DNA of 64,000 nt from SIG607 sp045648445 (lineage in GTDB: Bacteria; Bacillota; Clostridia; Oscillospirales; Acutalibacteraceae), in contig JAZRNY010000033.1 in the NCBI GenBank assembly GCA_045648445.1, forward strand, positions 1 to 64,000, written 5' to 3'. The translations under genes were made by a program, and so were the position numbers. Positions 24,063 through 32,404 of the stretch are shown here, in pieces. The first letter of the stretch is position 1; each line of letters starts with the position of its first letter. The notes under the pieces were generated by a model, which was given only the letters and a program-made list of their open reading frames with translations, did no database searches and had not been told where the DNA came from.

Positions 24063-25010
24063 ATGAAAAAATCTTTGTGTTTTTTATTGTCTTTTATATT
24101 TTTAATATTCCTTATTACTCCTGTATTTTGCTTTGCCGATATGCCCGTTTGGGTTATTTCTGAAGAAGAAAAAACAATTACCGACGGACAAAAAGTTTAC
24201 TCACTATATGAAATGCCTTCCGAAATTGAATTTATTCCTGAAAATGAAATTAATTTGTATAAAATTACAGACAATTCTGATGATGACTTATATAGATATG
24301 AATACGTTGCTAAAATTAACGATGACGTAGTTTATATGCATAATTCAGGTGAGGTATTTGTTACAGAAGAGGGAAAATTACAGCTCAAATCATTTCTAAG
24401 TGGAGAATATTCACGTTATCTGTATCACGTAGAACATACTAGCGTAGTGGATTTTAGTGAAGAAAATTTTGAAAAATTTATGGTTGAGGAAAATAAGACT
24501 GAAATTGATGTAACAACACTTTGGAACGACGATATTTATTATATAAGAGCATACGATAAAACGGAATGTTTTGCGCATAAATGCGGTGCGGTTTATAAGT
24601 TAGATGACGGCTATTATTACGTTTATTATGATGGTTTGGACAATTCGTATTTTGATGCTTACGGCGATTTTTCTTATAGAAGGGGTATTGTTACTGCTTA
24701 TAAGTTAACGGGTGAAAACGAAAAATTTGTGATAGAAGCAGAAAAAAATAACGTGCATCGTTTTGAGGAATATATATATCCCGAGGAAGAAAATTTTATC
24801 GGTGACGATGATAAAACAAAAGCGTTAATAACTTTTATTATAATTCCTGTGATTTTTGGATTTATAATACCTGTTATCCCGTTGATATTCAGTATTAAAT
24901 TTGCTAATTCTAAAAAAGCGGTAAATTCTAAACGTTGGTATTGGCTTACAATACTTTCGTTACTGTGGATTATCGTTACTTTAACGATAGTTTTGTTATT
25001 TGCATTATAA
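24063..25010 (+). CDS. Membrane-anchored extracytoplasmic protein of unknown function
   Basis: 315 residues with an N-terminal signal peptide (KKSLCFLLSFIFLIFLITPVF, cleavage likely near FCFA), an acidic, tyrosine-rich outside domain of about 230 residues, and two C-terminal membrane helices (about 257-280 and 292-314) joined by a basic loop KFANSKKAVNSKRW. I do not recognise the family. It follows the ABC permease by 11 bases and a terminator follows it. Being last in a GntR/ABC operon, it may be an accessory sensor or partner of the transporter. Confidence 0.75.
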   Translation: MKKSLCFLLSFIFLIFLITPVFCFADMPVWVISEEEKTITDGQKVYSLYEMPSEIEFIPENEINLYKITDNSDDDLYRYEYVAKINDDVVYMHNSGEVFVTEEGKLQLKSFLSGEYSRYLYHVEHTSVVDFSEENFEKFMVEENKTEIDVTTLWNDDIYYIRAYDKTECFAHKCGAVYKLDDGYYYVYYDGLDNSYFDAYGDFSYRRGIVTAYKLTGENEKFVIEAEKNNVHRFEEYIYPEEENFIGDDDKTKALITFIIIPVIFGFIIPVIPLIFSIKFANSKKAVNSKRWYWLTILSLLWIIVTLTIVLLFAL

Positions 25011-25018
25011 TTTTAAGT

Positions 25019-25046
25019 GAACCGACAGGTAACTGTCGGTTCTTTA
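25019..25046 (+). terminator. Terminator of the GntR/ABC operon
   Basis: GAACCGACAG pairs with CTGTCGGTTC around GTAA and is followed by TTTAATT. Confidence 0.75.
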
Positions 25047-25047
25047 A

Positions 25048-25076
25048 TTGACTTTTAATAAACAAAAATGTATAAT
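25048..25076 (+). promoter_or_regulatory. Sigma-A promoter of the histidine phosphatase gene
   Basis: TTGACT at 25048-25053 and TATAAT at 25071-25076 with 17 bases between, about 30 bases before the start codon. Confidence 0.8.
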
Positions 25077-25104
25077 AGTCAAAAATACAAAAGGGGATTA
25101 ATAA

Positions 25105-25746
25105 ATGTCTTGTAGGATTATTTTTGTCAGACACGGACAAAGTCTCGGTAATAAAGTTCGGTCATTTTTAGGCCATACCAATTTGGATTTATCGGAACTT
25201 GGTTATATGCAGGCTGAAATTACCGGAAAGTATCTTAGTAAACGAAATATTGACGTGATTTATTCAAGTGATTTAATCAGAGCGTATCATACGTCTTTAC
25301 CGCTTGCAAAATTAAAAAATATTGTACCCGAAAAACGCGAGAATTTAAGAGAAATTTTTGCGGGAGAGTGGGAAAATCAACTTTTTGACGATCTCGTTGA
25401 AAAAAAGAAAGAAACCTATGGAATATGGAAAGAAAATATAGGTTTTGCGGTTCCCGACGGCGGAGAAAGCGTGTGGGATTTACGTAACAGAATTATTAAA
25501 GAAATCACTTTAATCGCTGAGGAAAACGATGGTAAAACGGTTGCTGTATTTACTCATGCAACACCTATCAGAACATTTTTTTCCTTCGTCAGAGGAATGA
25601 AAAGGGAAGAGATAAAAAATATTCCGTGGGCGTCAAATGCTTCAGTTAGTGAAGCGATTTATGAAAACGGAAAATTTACCGAAGTGTCATATAGCGTTGA
25701 TGATTTTTTGGGTGAAGTGAGCAGCACCTTCCCAAAGAACGTTTAA
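25105..25746 (+). CDS. Histidine phosphatase family protein
   Basis: 213 residues of the phosphoglycerate-mutase-like phosphatase family. The phosphohistidine motif is VRHGQS at residues about 8-13, with IYSSDLIRAYHTS, LREIFAGEWENQ and FTHATPIRTFF holding the other arginine, glutamate and histidine of the pocket. Members act on small phosphoesters such as alpha-ribazole phosphate, phosphoserine or sugar phosphates; the substrate cannot be read. It is a single gene with its own promoter. As the window has serA and serC but no serB, a phosphoserine phosphatase role is possible but speculative. Confidence 0.88.
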   Translation: MSCRIIFVRHGQSLGNKVRSFLGHTNLDLSELGYMQAEITGKYLSKRNIDVIYSSDLIRAYHTSLPLAKLKNIVPEKRENLREIFAGEWENQLFDDLVEKKKETYGIWKENIGFAVPDGGESVWDLRNRIIKEITLIAEENDGKTVAVFTHATPIRTFFSFVRGMKREEIKNIPWASNASVSEAIYENGKFTEVSYSVDDFLGEVSSTFPKNV

Positions 25747-25768
25747 TTGACAAAAATTTCTTATTTTT

Positions 25769-25797
25769 TTGCAAATAACTATTTACAGTTTTATAAT
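25769..25797 (+). promoter_or_regulatory. Promoter of the rhamnose operon
   Basis: TTGCAA at 25769-25774 and TATAAT at 25792-25797, 17 bases apart, lie about 45 bases before rhaA. A TTGACA at 25747-25752 lacks a matching -10. Confidence 0.65.
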
Positions 25798-25842
25798 ATT
25801 ATAGTAAAATAAATAGAAATATTCATCTTGGAGGAAAGAATA

Positions 25843-27084
25843 ATGAGTTACTCAGAAGCAAAAAAATATTATGAAGTATTTGGAATAAATACTGATGACG
25901 TTATTGAAAAACTTAGCAATGTTTCAATATCAATGCATTGTTGGCAAGGTGATGACGTTGGAGGTTTTGATAGCAAGGCATCACTTTCGGGCGGTATTCA
26001 AACTACAGGAAATTATCCCGGTAAGGCGCGTACACCTGAAGAACTTATGGCTGATATGGACAAGGCTTTATCACTTGTTCCGGGAAAACACCGTATAAAT
26101 CTTCATGCTTGCTATGCTATTTTTGAAAATGGTGAATGGGCTGACAGAAATGAACTTGAACCCAAACATTTTGCTAAATGGGTTGAATATGCTAAAGAAA
26201 GAAATATGGGAATTGATTTTAATCCTACTTTCTTTTCACATCCAAAAGCCTCTGGATTGACTCTTTCAAGCAGTAATGAAGATATTCGTTCTTTCTGGGT
26301 ACAGCACGCTAAATGTTGCATTAAAATTGCTGAGTACATTGCAAATGAACTTAACACATTCTGCACTCTTAATATTTGGATTCCTGATGGTATGAAAGAT
26401 ATTCCGGCAGATAGACTTGGACCAAGAGCAATGCTTAAAAAATCTCTTGATGAAATTTTTGAAACAAAGTTTGACAAAGAAAAAGTATTAATTACTCTTG
26501 AATCTAAAGTTTTTGGAATCGGTCTTGAGTCATACACGGTTGGTTCTGCTGAATTCTATCTTAGTTATGCTACTAAAAACGGAATAATGCCTCTTATGGA
26601 TAACGGTCATTATCATCCTACTGAGTACGTTTCCGATAAGATTCCTACTATGCTTTTATTTAACGATAAAATCGCTTTACATATTACTAGACCTGTTCGT
26701 TGGGACTCCGACCACGTTGTTCTTTTTGATGATGAAACAAAAGAAATGGCTAAAGAAATAGTTAAAAACGATGCACTTGACAGAGTAATTATGGCACTCG
26801 ACTATTTTGATGCTTCTATAAATAGAGTTTCTGCTTGGGTTACAGGTATGCGTAACTGGCAGAAAGCGTTGCTTAGCGCTATGCTTACTCCTTGGAAAGA
26901 GATGAAGGCGCTTCAGGATAGCGGTGATTTTTCACGTCTTATGGTTATGGGCGAAGAACTTAAAACCGCGCCTTTGGGAGACGTGTGGAATGAATTTTGC
27001 GCAAGAAACAATCAAAGCGGTGGTATGAACTGGTTTGATGAAATCGTTGCTTACGAAAAAGACGTACTTTTAAAGAGAGGTTAA
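25843..27084 (+). CDS. rhaA: L-rhamnose isomerase
   Basis: RhaA interconverts L-rhamnose and L-rhamnulose, the first step of rhamnose use. About 413 residues, the normal size. Family signatures: SMHCWQGDDVGGFD near the N-terminus, GNYPGKARTPEEL, HRINLHACYA, ADRNELEPKHF, IDFNPTFFSHPKASGLTLS, and metal-binding segments LESKVFGIGLESY, MDNGHYHPTE and RPVRWDSDHVV. The ATG at 25843 was chosen because TTGGAGGAAAG is its ribosome binding site; a TTG at 25828 overlaps that site. First of three genes rhaA-rhaD-rhaB. Confidence 0.97.
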   Translation: MSYSEAKKYYEVFGINTDDVIEKLSNVSISMHCWQGDDVGGFDSKASLSGGIQTTGNYPGKARTPEELMADMDKALSLVPGKHRINLHACYAIFENGEWADRNELEPKHFAKWVEYAKERNMGIDFNPTFFSHPKASGLTLSSSNEDIRSFWVQHAKCCIKIAEYIANELNTFCTLNIWIPDGMKDIPADRLGPRAMLKKSLDEIFETKFDKEKVLITLESKVFGIGLESYTVGSAEFYLSYATKNGIMPLMDNGHYHPTEYVSDKIPTMLLFNDKIALHITRPVRWDSDHVVLFDDETKEMAKEIVKNDALDRVIMALDYFDASINRVSAWVTGMRNWQKALLSAMLTPWKEMKALQDSGDFSRLMVMGEELKTAPLGDVWNEFCARNNQSGGMNWFDEIVAYEKDVLLKRG

Positions 27085-27088
27085 GAAT

Positions 27089-27910
27089 ATGAAAATTTTA
27101 GATGCAGAATTTGTAAAAAGCTTCATAAGAATGGCTAACGACGGTTGGGAACAGGGTTGGCACGAAAGAAACGGCGGTAACCTTACCTATCGTATAAAGG
27201 CGGACGAAGTTGAAAGCGTAAAAGAAAACTTTGCTTATGACAGACCTTGGACTCCTATTGGTACAAGCGTTCCTTTCCTTGCAGGCGAATACTTTATGAC
27301 TACGGGTAGTGGTAAATATTTCCGCAACGTTATTCTTGATGCCGAGGCAAATACCGGTATTGTTGAAATTGACGAAAAGGGTGAAAACTTCCGTATCGTT
27401 TGGGGACTTATTAACGGTGCAAGACCTACAAGTGAACTTCCAAGTCACTTAATGAACCATGAGGTTAAGAAGCAGGTCAGCGGTGGTAAGCATAGAGTTA
27501 TTTATCATGCTCATCCTGCTAATACTATTGCTCTTACCTTTGTTCTTCCTCTTGATGATGTTACATTTACTAGAGAAATTTGGGAAATGGCAACTGAATG
27601 TCCGGTGGTTTTCCCCGACGGTATCGGTGTTGTTCCTTGGATGGTACCCGGTGGCAGAGATATTGCCGTTGCAACAAGTGAACTTATGAAACAGTATGAC
27701 GTTGCTATTTGGGCTCATCACGGTATGTTCTGTTCGGGTGAAGATTTTGATTTAACCTTCGGTCTTATGCATACTGTTGAAAAGGCTGCTGAAATTCTTG
27801 TAAAGGTAAGAAGTATGGCTCCTGCTAAAAGACAGACTATTTTGCCTGATGATTTTAGAGACCTTGCACGTGATTTTGGTCTTACTCTTCCTGAAAAATT
27901 CTTGAAATAA
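27089..27910 (+). CDS. rhaD: L-rhamnulose-1-phosphate aldolase
   Basis: RhaD splits L-rhamnulose 1-phosphate into dihydroxyacetone phosphate and L-lactaldehyde. 273 residues, a class II zinc aldolase. Metal-binding histidines are in YHAHPANT and AHHGMFCSGED; GNLTYRI, TGSGKYFRN, RPTSELPSHL and PDGIGVVPWMVPGG are typical. The family is strengthened by its position 4 bases after rhaA and 12 bases before rhaB. Confidence 0.96.
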   Translation: MKILDAEFVKSFIRMANDGWEQGWHERNGGNLTYRIKADEVESVKENFAYDRPWTPIGTSVPFLAGEYFMTTGSGKYFRNVILDAEANTGIVEIDEKGENFRIVWGLINGARPTSELPSHLMNHEVKKQVSGGKHRVIYHAHPANTIALTFVLPLDDVTFTREIWEMATECPVVFPDGIGVVPWMVPGGRDIAVATSELMKQYDVAIWAHHGMFCSGEDFDLTFGLMHTVEKAAEILVKVRSMAPAKRQTILPDDFRDLARDFGLTLPEKFLK

Positions 27911-27922
27911 AAGGTGAAACTT

Positions 27923-29317
27923 ATGAATTATTACCTTGCTATTGACCTTGGAGCTTCAAGTGGCAGACATATTCTTGCTCATAGCGAGCAGGGGAAAATT
28001 GTTCTTGAAGAAATTCATCGTTTTAAGAATGGGTTTGATAATAAAAACGGAACTCTTTGTTGGGATACTAACCGTTTGTTTTCCGAAATTATTGCAGGTA
28101 TGAAAAAGTGTAAAGAACTTAATAAAATACCTTCTTCCGTTGCTATTGATACTTGGGGCGTTGATTTTGTTCTTCTTGATAAGGAAGATAATATAGTAGG
28201 TGATTCCGTTTGCTACCGCGATTCACGTACTAACGGTATGGATGCTGAACTTTCAAAGATTATTAGTGAAGAAGCGCTTTATAAAAGAACGGGAATTCAA
28301 AAACAATTATTTAACACTTCATACCAACTTTTAAGTATCAAACTTGATCATCCTGAATATTTAGAAAAGGCTGAAACTTTCCTTTTTATTCCTGAATATC
28401 TTACATTTTTGCTTTCCGGCAAAAAGGCTAGTGAATATACCATTGCTTCTACCAGTCAACTTTTAAATGCTGAAAACAAGGATTGGGATTACGAACTTCT
28501 TGATATGATGGGCATTAAAAAGGATATTTTCTGTCCAATTCATCGCCCCGGTACTATAGTGGGTAATTTAAGAAAAGAAATTGCTGAGGAAGTTGGCTTT
28601 GATACGCAGGTGATTCTTACCGCCGCTCACGATACTGCTTCGGCTATTGCCGCACTTCCTACTCAGGCTGACGATACTCTTTATATCAGTTCTGGTACTT
28701 GGTCGCTTCTTGGTACCGAAAGTATGAAGCCAATTTGCACTAAGGAAAGCATGGAAGCAAACCTTACCAATGAAGGCGGTTATGATTACCGTTTCCGTTT
28801 CCTTAAAAACATTATGGGACTTTGGATGATGCAATCAGTTCGCCGTGAATGGAAAGAGGAAATCGGCTTTGGTGAAATTTCTTCTATGGCAAGAGAATGC
28901 GATATTAAATCGGTTGTTGATCCACAAAGTGACGTTTTCTTTGCACCTGAGTCTATGATAGATGCTGTTAAAAACGAATGTAAACGTACAGGACAACAAA
29001 TTCCGCAAACACTTGGCGAAATCGCAAAGGTTATTTATAACAGTCTTTCAAATTGCTACGCAACCGCAATAAAGCAGATTGAAAGCATTACCGGAAAAAA
29101 TTATAGTGAAATTGCAATAGTAGGCGGTGGTTCACAAGATGCTTACCTTAACGAGATGACTGCAAAGGCATCGGGCAAAAAGGTTTCTGCAGGTCCTACC
29201 GAAGCAACTGCTATGGGTAATCTTATTATTCAGATGATGGCGCTTGGCGAAATAACTGACCTTAAATCAGCAAGAAAAATTGTCGCAGATTCATTTGATA
29301 TTAAATATTTTAACTAA
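27923..29317 (+). CDS. rhaB: L-rhamnulokinase
   Basis: RhaB phosphorylates L-rhamnulose with ATP to give the RhaD substrate. About 464 residues of the FGGY sugar kinase fold. Signatures: AIDLGASSGRHILA phosphate loop, SVAIDTWGVDFVLLD, CYRDSRTNGM, AAHDTASAIAALP, YISSGTWSLLGTES and the C-terminal IAIVGGGSQDAYLNEMTA. The ATG at 27923 has AAAGGTG seven bases upstream; a GTG at 27914 lies too close to the same site. Last gene of the rhamnose operon; no rhamnose transporter or RhaR-type regulator lies beside it. Confidence 0.96.
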   Translation: MNYYLAIDLGASSGRHILAHSEQGKIVLEEIHRFKNGFDNKNGTLCWDTNRLFSEIIAGMKKCKELNKIPSSVAIDTWGVDFVLLDKEDNIVGDSVCYRDSRTNGMDAELSKIISEEALYKRTGIQKQLFNTSYQLLSIKLDHPEYLEKAETFLFIPEYLTFLLSGKKASEYTIASTSQLLNAENKDWDYELLDMMGIKKDIFCPIHRPGTIVGNLRKEIAEEVGFDTQVILTAAHDTASAIAALPTQADDTLYISSGTWSLLGTESMKPICTKESMEANLTNEGGYDYRFRFLKNIMGLWMMQSVRREWKEEIGFGEISSMARECDIKSVVDPQSDVFFAPESMIDAVKNECKRTGQQIPQTLGEIAKVIYNSLSNCYATAIKQIESITGKNYSEIAIVGGGSQDAYLNEMTAKASGKKVSAGPTEATAMGNLIIQMMALGEITDLKSARKIVADSFDIKYFN

Positions 29318-29320
29318 ATA

Positions 29321-29360
29321 AAACCGTTCGAAAGTTATGCTTTCGAACGGTTTTTGTTTT
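29321..29360. terminator. Bidirectional terminator between rhaB and pgm
   Basis: AAACCGTTCGAAAG pairs with CTTTCGAACGGTTT around TTATG, with a T run on the plus side and A-rich sequence on the other. Confidence 0.9.
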
Positions 29361-31062
29361 ATATGAATTCTTTTGTTAGATTTTCAAGATTGGTGAGTTT
29401 TTCTTCACAACCCTCGGCAGTTTTTGCTACGGAGTTAAGATAAAATTTGATTTTTGGTTCAGTGCCCGAAGGACGTACGAGGAATGAAGAACCGTCTTGG
29501 CTGTAAAAACCTAAAACATTAGATTTTGGCAACTTGATTTCAATTTGGGTGTTATTGCTTACGTCTTTAGAAATTGATGCTGAGTAGTCGTTAATTTTAA
29601 CAACATTAGAACCAAGAATTTCTTTTGGTGGGTTGGTACGAAGATTTTCCATAATTGAAGCAATTTTTTTCATACCTGTTTCGCCTTCGAAGGTGTAATT
29701 CTTTTGTGAACAGTAATAATAGCCGTGCTTGTTATAAATATTATTAAGAACGTCAATTAAGGTTTTTCCTTCACGTTTGTAGTAAGCAACCATTTCACAA
29801 ATAAGCATTGAGGCAACAACTGCGTCTTTATCACGCACGTAACTGCCGGCAAGATAACCGTAACTTTCTTCAAAGCCGAAAATATAGCGGTTTTCTTCAC
29901 CTGATTTTTCTAAAATTCCGATTTGTTCGCCGATAAACTTAAATCCGGTAAGAACATCTCGTAATTCGCAATCGTGCTCCTTGGCGATTTTTTGGCAAAG
30001 TTCGGTAGTGACAATTGTTTTAACTGCTATCGGATTTTTTGGTAAAGTACCGTTTGCTTTTCTGCGTAATAGAACGTATTCAAACAAAAGTGCGCCAACG
30101 TCATTACCTGTCATTAACTTAAATTCGCCATTGTGTTTAACGGCAATACCAACTCTATCGCAATCGGGGTCGGTTGCTAAAAGTAAATCGGGATTTACTT
30201 TGTCTGCAAGGCTTAGCGCTAATTCAAATGCCTGTTTGATTTCAGGGTTCGGATATGGCGCGGTAGGGAAGTTACCGTTAGGTAATTCTTGTTCGGGAAC
30301 AACCGTTACATTTTTTATGCCTATTCTGTCAAGAATTGCTCTTACCGGCTTATTTCCGCTTCCGTGAAGGGGAGTATAAATTACATTAAGACCTGATAAG
30401 TCAATATCAGAAGAAACAGAACATTTTTGAACTTCATCAAGATAACTTTCGATAGCGCTTTGTTCAATATATTCGATTTTACCATCTTTTACTGCGTCTT
30501 CGAAATTAATAGATTTAACACCGTCAAAAATATCAACAGTGTTCATAATAGAAAGCACGTAATTACTTGCTTCAAGGTTAAGTTGGCACCCGTCACTACC
30601 GTATGCTTTATATCCGTTATACTTTGCGGGATTATGACTTGCAGTGATAACTACACCTGCATCACAACCGAAATATCTAACAGCGTATGATAGCATAGGA
30701 GTTGGCATTAATTCTTTATAAATATAAACTTTAATGCCGTTAGCGGCAAGAATTTCTGCTGTAGTACGTGCAAAAACGTCAGATTTAATTCTACTGTCAT
30801 AAGCAATAGCAACACTTCCGTTTTTGTTAACTGAATTAACGTATTGAGCAAGACCTTGCGTTGCTTTGCCGACTGTATATACGTTCATTCGGTTGGTACC
30901 TGCACCGATTTCACCGCGAAGTCCGCCGGTACCAAATTCAAGGTCTTTATAAAAACGGTCAGATATAGCTTCTTCATTGTCGCTGATACTTTTGAGCTCA
31001 TTGATTAAATCAGCGTCTTTTATTGCTTTTTCTAACCATAAGTTGTATTTTTCTTTAATCAT
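29359..31062 (-). CDS. Phosphoglucomutase / phosphomannomutase
   Basis: About 567 residues of the alpha-D-phosphohexomutase family, interconverting hexose 1- and 6-phosphates. Active-site serine loop: GVVITASHNPAKYNGYKAYG; metal-binding loop: TDPDCDRVGIA; sugar-binding loop: IFGFEESYGYLAG; phosphate-binding loop: RPSGTEPKIKFY. This size and the FGTGGLRGEIGAGTNRMN N-terminus fit the PgcA type, which supplies glucose 1-phosphate for glycogen and surface polymers. The ATG at 31062 follows AAAGGTGATCCC; an earlier in-frame start at 31095 has no such site. Monocistronic. Confidence 0.94.
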   Translation of the reverse strand: MIKEKYNLWLEKAIKDADLINELKSISDNEEAISDRFYKDLEFGTGGLRGEIGAGTNRMNVYTVGKATQGLAQYVNSVNKNGSVAIAYDSRIKSDVFARTTAEILAANGIKVYIYKELMPTPMLSYAVRYFGCDAGVVITASHNPAKYNGYKAYGSDGCQLNLEASNYVLSIMNTVDIFDGVKSINFEDAVKDGKIEYIEQSAIESYLDEVQKCSVSSDIDLSGLNVIYTPLHGSGNKPVRAILDRIGIKNVTVVPEQELPNGNFPTAPYPNPEIKQAFELALSLADKVNPDLLLATDPDCDRVGIAVKHNGEFKLMTGNDVGALLFEYVLLRRKANGTLPKNPIAVKTIVTTELCQKIAKEHDCELRDVLTGFKFIGEQIGILEKSGEENRYIFGFEESYGYLAGSYVRDKDAVVASMLICEMVAYYKREGKTLIDVLNNIYNKHGYYYCSQKNYTFEGETGMKKIASIMENLRTNPPKEILGSNVVKINDYSASISKDVSNNTQIEIKLPKSNVLGFYSQDGSSFLVRPSGTEPKIKFYLNSVAKTAEGCEEKLTNLENLTKEFI

Positions 31063-31103
31063 TGGGATCACCTTTCGAAAACTATATAATTTCACAATAT
31101 ATT

Positions 31104-31132
31104 ATAATACATTTATTTCCTTGCTATGTCAA
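31104..31132 (-). promoter_or_regulatory. Promoter of the phosphoglucomutase gene
   Basis: On the minus strand TTGACA (31127-31132) is followed after 17 bases by TATTAT (31104-31109), about 40 bases before the start codon. Confidence 0.7.
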
Positions 31133-31199
31133 TAGAACAAAGAGGTAAATAATTAAAAAAATACATAACATTGCAATAAATTATTATACATTATTACTA

Positions 31200-31228
31200 T
31201 TGACAAAAATATACACTTATGATACAAT
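31200..31228 (+). promoter_or_regulatory. Sigma-A promoter of the riboswitch-dapA-lysA transcript
   Basis: TTGACA (31200-31205), 17 bases, TACAAT (31223-31228). Transcription would start a few bases before the lysine aptamer. Confidence 0.85.
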
Positions 31229-31240
31229 GTCCAAAGTAAA

Positions 31241-31405
31241 AGATAGAGGCGCGGTTAGTTATAAGTAACCTCACGTTTAACGCCCGACAGGGAAATATGT
31301 GTTGCGAAAGGAGCGGCCGCCGAAGATGTTCTCCGGTAGGGGATATTCTGGTAAAACGGAATAATATTCGTTTTACTGTCGCAGTTATCTGCGGAGTGCT
31401 ATCGA
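31241..31405 (+). ncRNA. Lysine riboswitch (L box) aptamer
   Basis: The leader holds the conserved blocks of the lysine riboswitch: AGATAGAGGCGCG at 31241, AGTAACCTC, AGGGAAATATG, GCGAAAGGAGCGGCCGCCGA followed by AAGAT, and a closing GGAGTGCTATC near 31393-31403. The GATAG at the start pairs with CTATC at the end to close the P1 helix. It lies between a promoter and a terminator hairpin directly upstream of dapA-lysA, both lysine biosynthesis genes. When lysine binds, the downstream terminator should form and shut off the operon. Confidence 0.92.
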
Positions 31406-31445
31406 AACAGGAAATTAACGTCATAGTTTGACTTGCCTGATTTTG

Positions 31446-31473
31446 ATAGCCGATTTGTCGGCTATTTTTTATT
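31446..31473 (+). terminator. Riboswitch-controlled terminator
   Basis: ATAGCCGA pairs with TCGGCTAT around TTTG and is followed by a T run, 28 bases before dapA. It is the expression platform of the lysine aptamer. Confidence 0.85.
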
Positions 31474-31500
31474 GTACGAAATATTTTGGAGGCAATTAAA

Positions 31501-32391
31501 ATGAAAAAAACAGTTTTTACAGGTATTGGTACTGCGCTTGTTACTCCTTTGAATGCTAACGGAATTGATTACGATGCTTTTGGAAAACTTATCGATTGGC
31601 AGATTGAAGAAGGCATCAATTCTTTGGTAGTGTGCGGTACAACAGGTGAAGGTTCAACCCTTACTGATGAAGAACATAGAGCAGCAATAGACTTTGCAGT
31701 TAAAAGAACTGCAGGTAGAGTTCCTGTTATAGCAGGTACAGGTTCAAACGATACAGCATACGCTTTGGAACTTACAAAACATGCTTGTGATTGCGGTGTA
31801 GACGGCGTTCTTGTTGTAACTCCTTATTATAATAAGGCTACTCAAAAAGGCCTTGTGAATATGTTTAGCGATATTGCAGACGTTTCAAATGCACCCGTAA
31901 TTCTTTACAACGTTCCTTCAAGAACCGGTTGTAATATTGAACCTAAAACAGCCGCTATTCTTGCAGATCATCCTAATATAGTTGGTATCAAGGAAGCATC
32001 GGGTAATATTTCTCAGATTGCGGAAACAATACATCTTGTTGGCGATAAAATGGACGTGTATTCGGGTAACGATGACCAAATAGTTCCTATTCTTGCTTTG
32101 GGTGGTAAAGGTTGTATATCGGTTCTATCTAACCCCTTACCAAAGAAGACAGTAGAAATTTGCGATAGATTTTTTGCCGGCGATATTCAGGGCGCCGCAA
32201 AATTACAACTTGAACTTCTTCCTTTAATTAACGCATTGTTTAGTGAAGTTAATCCTATTCCCGTTAAATCTGCTATGGCTGCAATGGGTTATTGTGACGA
32301 ATTTTTACGTTCTCCTCTTACCGTTATGGAAGATAACCATCGTGCAGTTCTTTTTGAAGAAATGAAGAAGCAGGGTATTGTTATTAAATAA
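31501..32391 (+). CDS. dapA: 4-Hydroxy-tetrahydrodipicolinate synthase (riboswitch-controlled copy)
   Basis: DapA condenses pyruvate with aspartate semialdehyde, the first committed step to diaminopimelate and lysine. 296 residues. Signatures: TGIGTALVTPL, CGTTGEGSTL, IAGTGSNDTAYA, VTPYYNKATQKGL, the tyrosine in LYNVPSRTGCNI and the Schiff-base lysine in VGIKEASGNIS, followed by YSGNDDQIVPILALGGKG. The ATG at 31501 follows TTGGAGGCAATTAAA. It forms an operon with lysA and is controlled by a lysine riboswitch. A second, clearly different dapA lies at 62536-63426. Confidence 0.97.
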   Translation: MKKTVFTGIGTALVTPLNANGIDYDAFGKLIDWQIEEGINSLVVCGTTGEGSTLTDEEHRAAIDFAVKRTAGRVPVIAGTGSNDTAYALELTKHACDCGVDGVLVVTPYYNKATQKGLVNMFSDIADVSNAPVILYNVPSRTGCNIEPKTAAILADHPNIVGIKEASGNISQIAETIHLVGDKMDVYSGNDDQIVPILALGGKGCISVLSNPLPKKTVEICDRFFAGDIQGAAKLQLELLPLINALFSEVNPIPVKSAMAAMGYCDEFLRSPLTVMEDNHRAVLFEEMKKQGIVIK

Positions 32392-32404
32392 TAGAGGTTA
32401 TTTT

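Noticed and set aside
25747..25752. TTGACA upstream of rhaA as the main -35
   Set aside because: No acceptable -10 lies 16-18 bases downstream; TTGCAA with TATAAT at 17 bases fits better.
31241..31475. dapA leader considered as a T box
   Set aside because: No T-box motif or specifier loop is visible; the conserved blocks, P1 pairing and lysine genes downstream match the lysine riboswitch.
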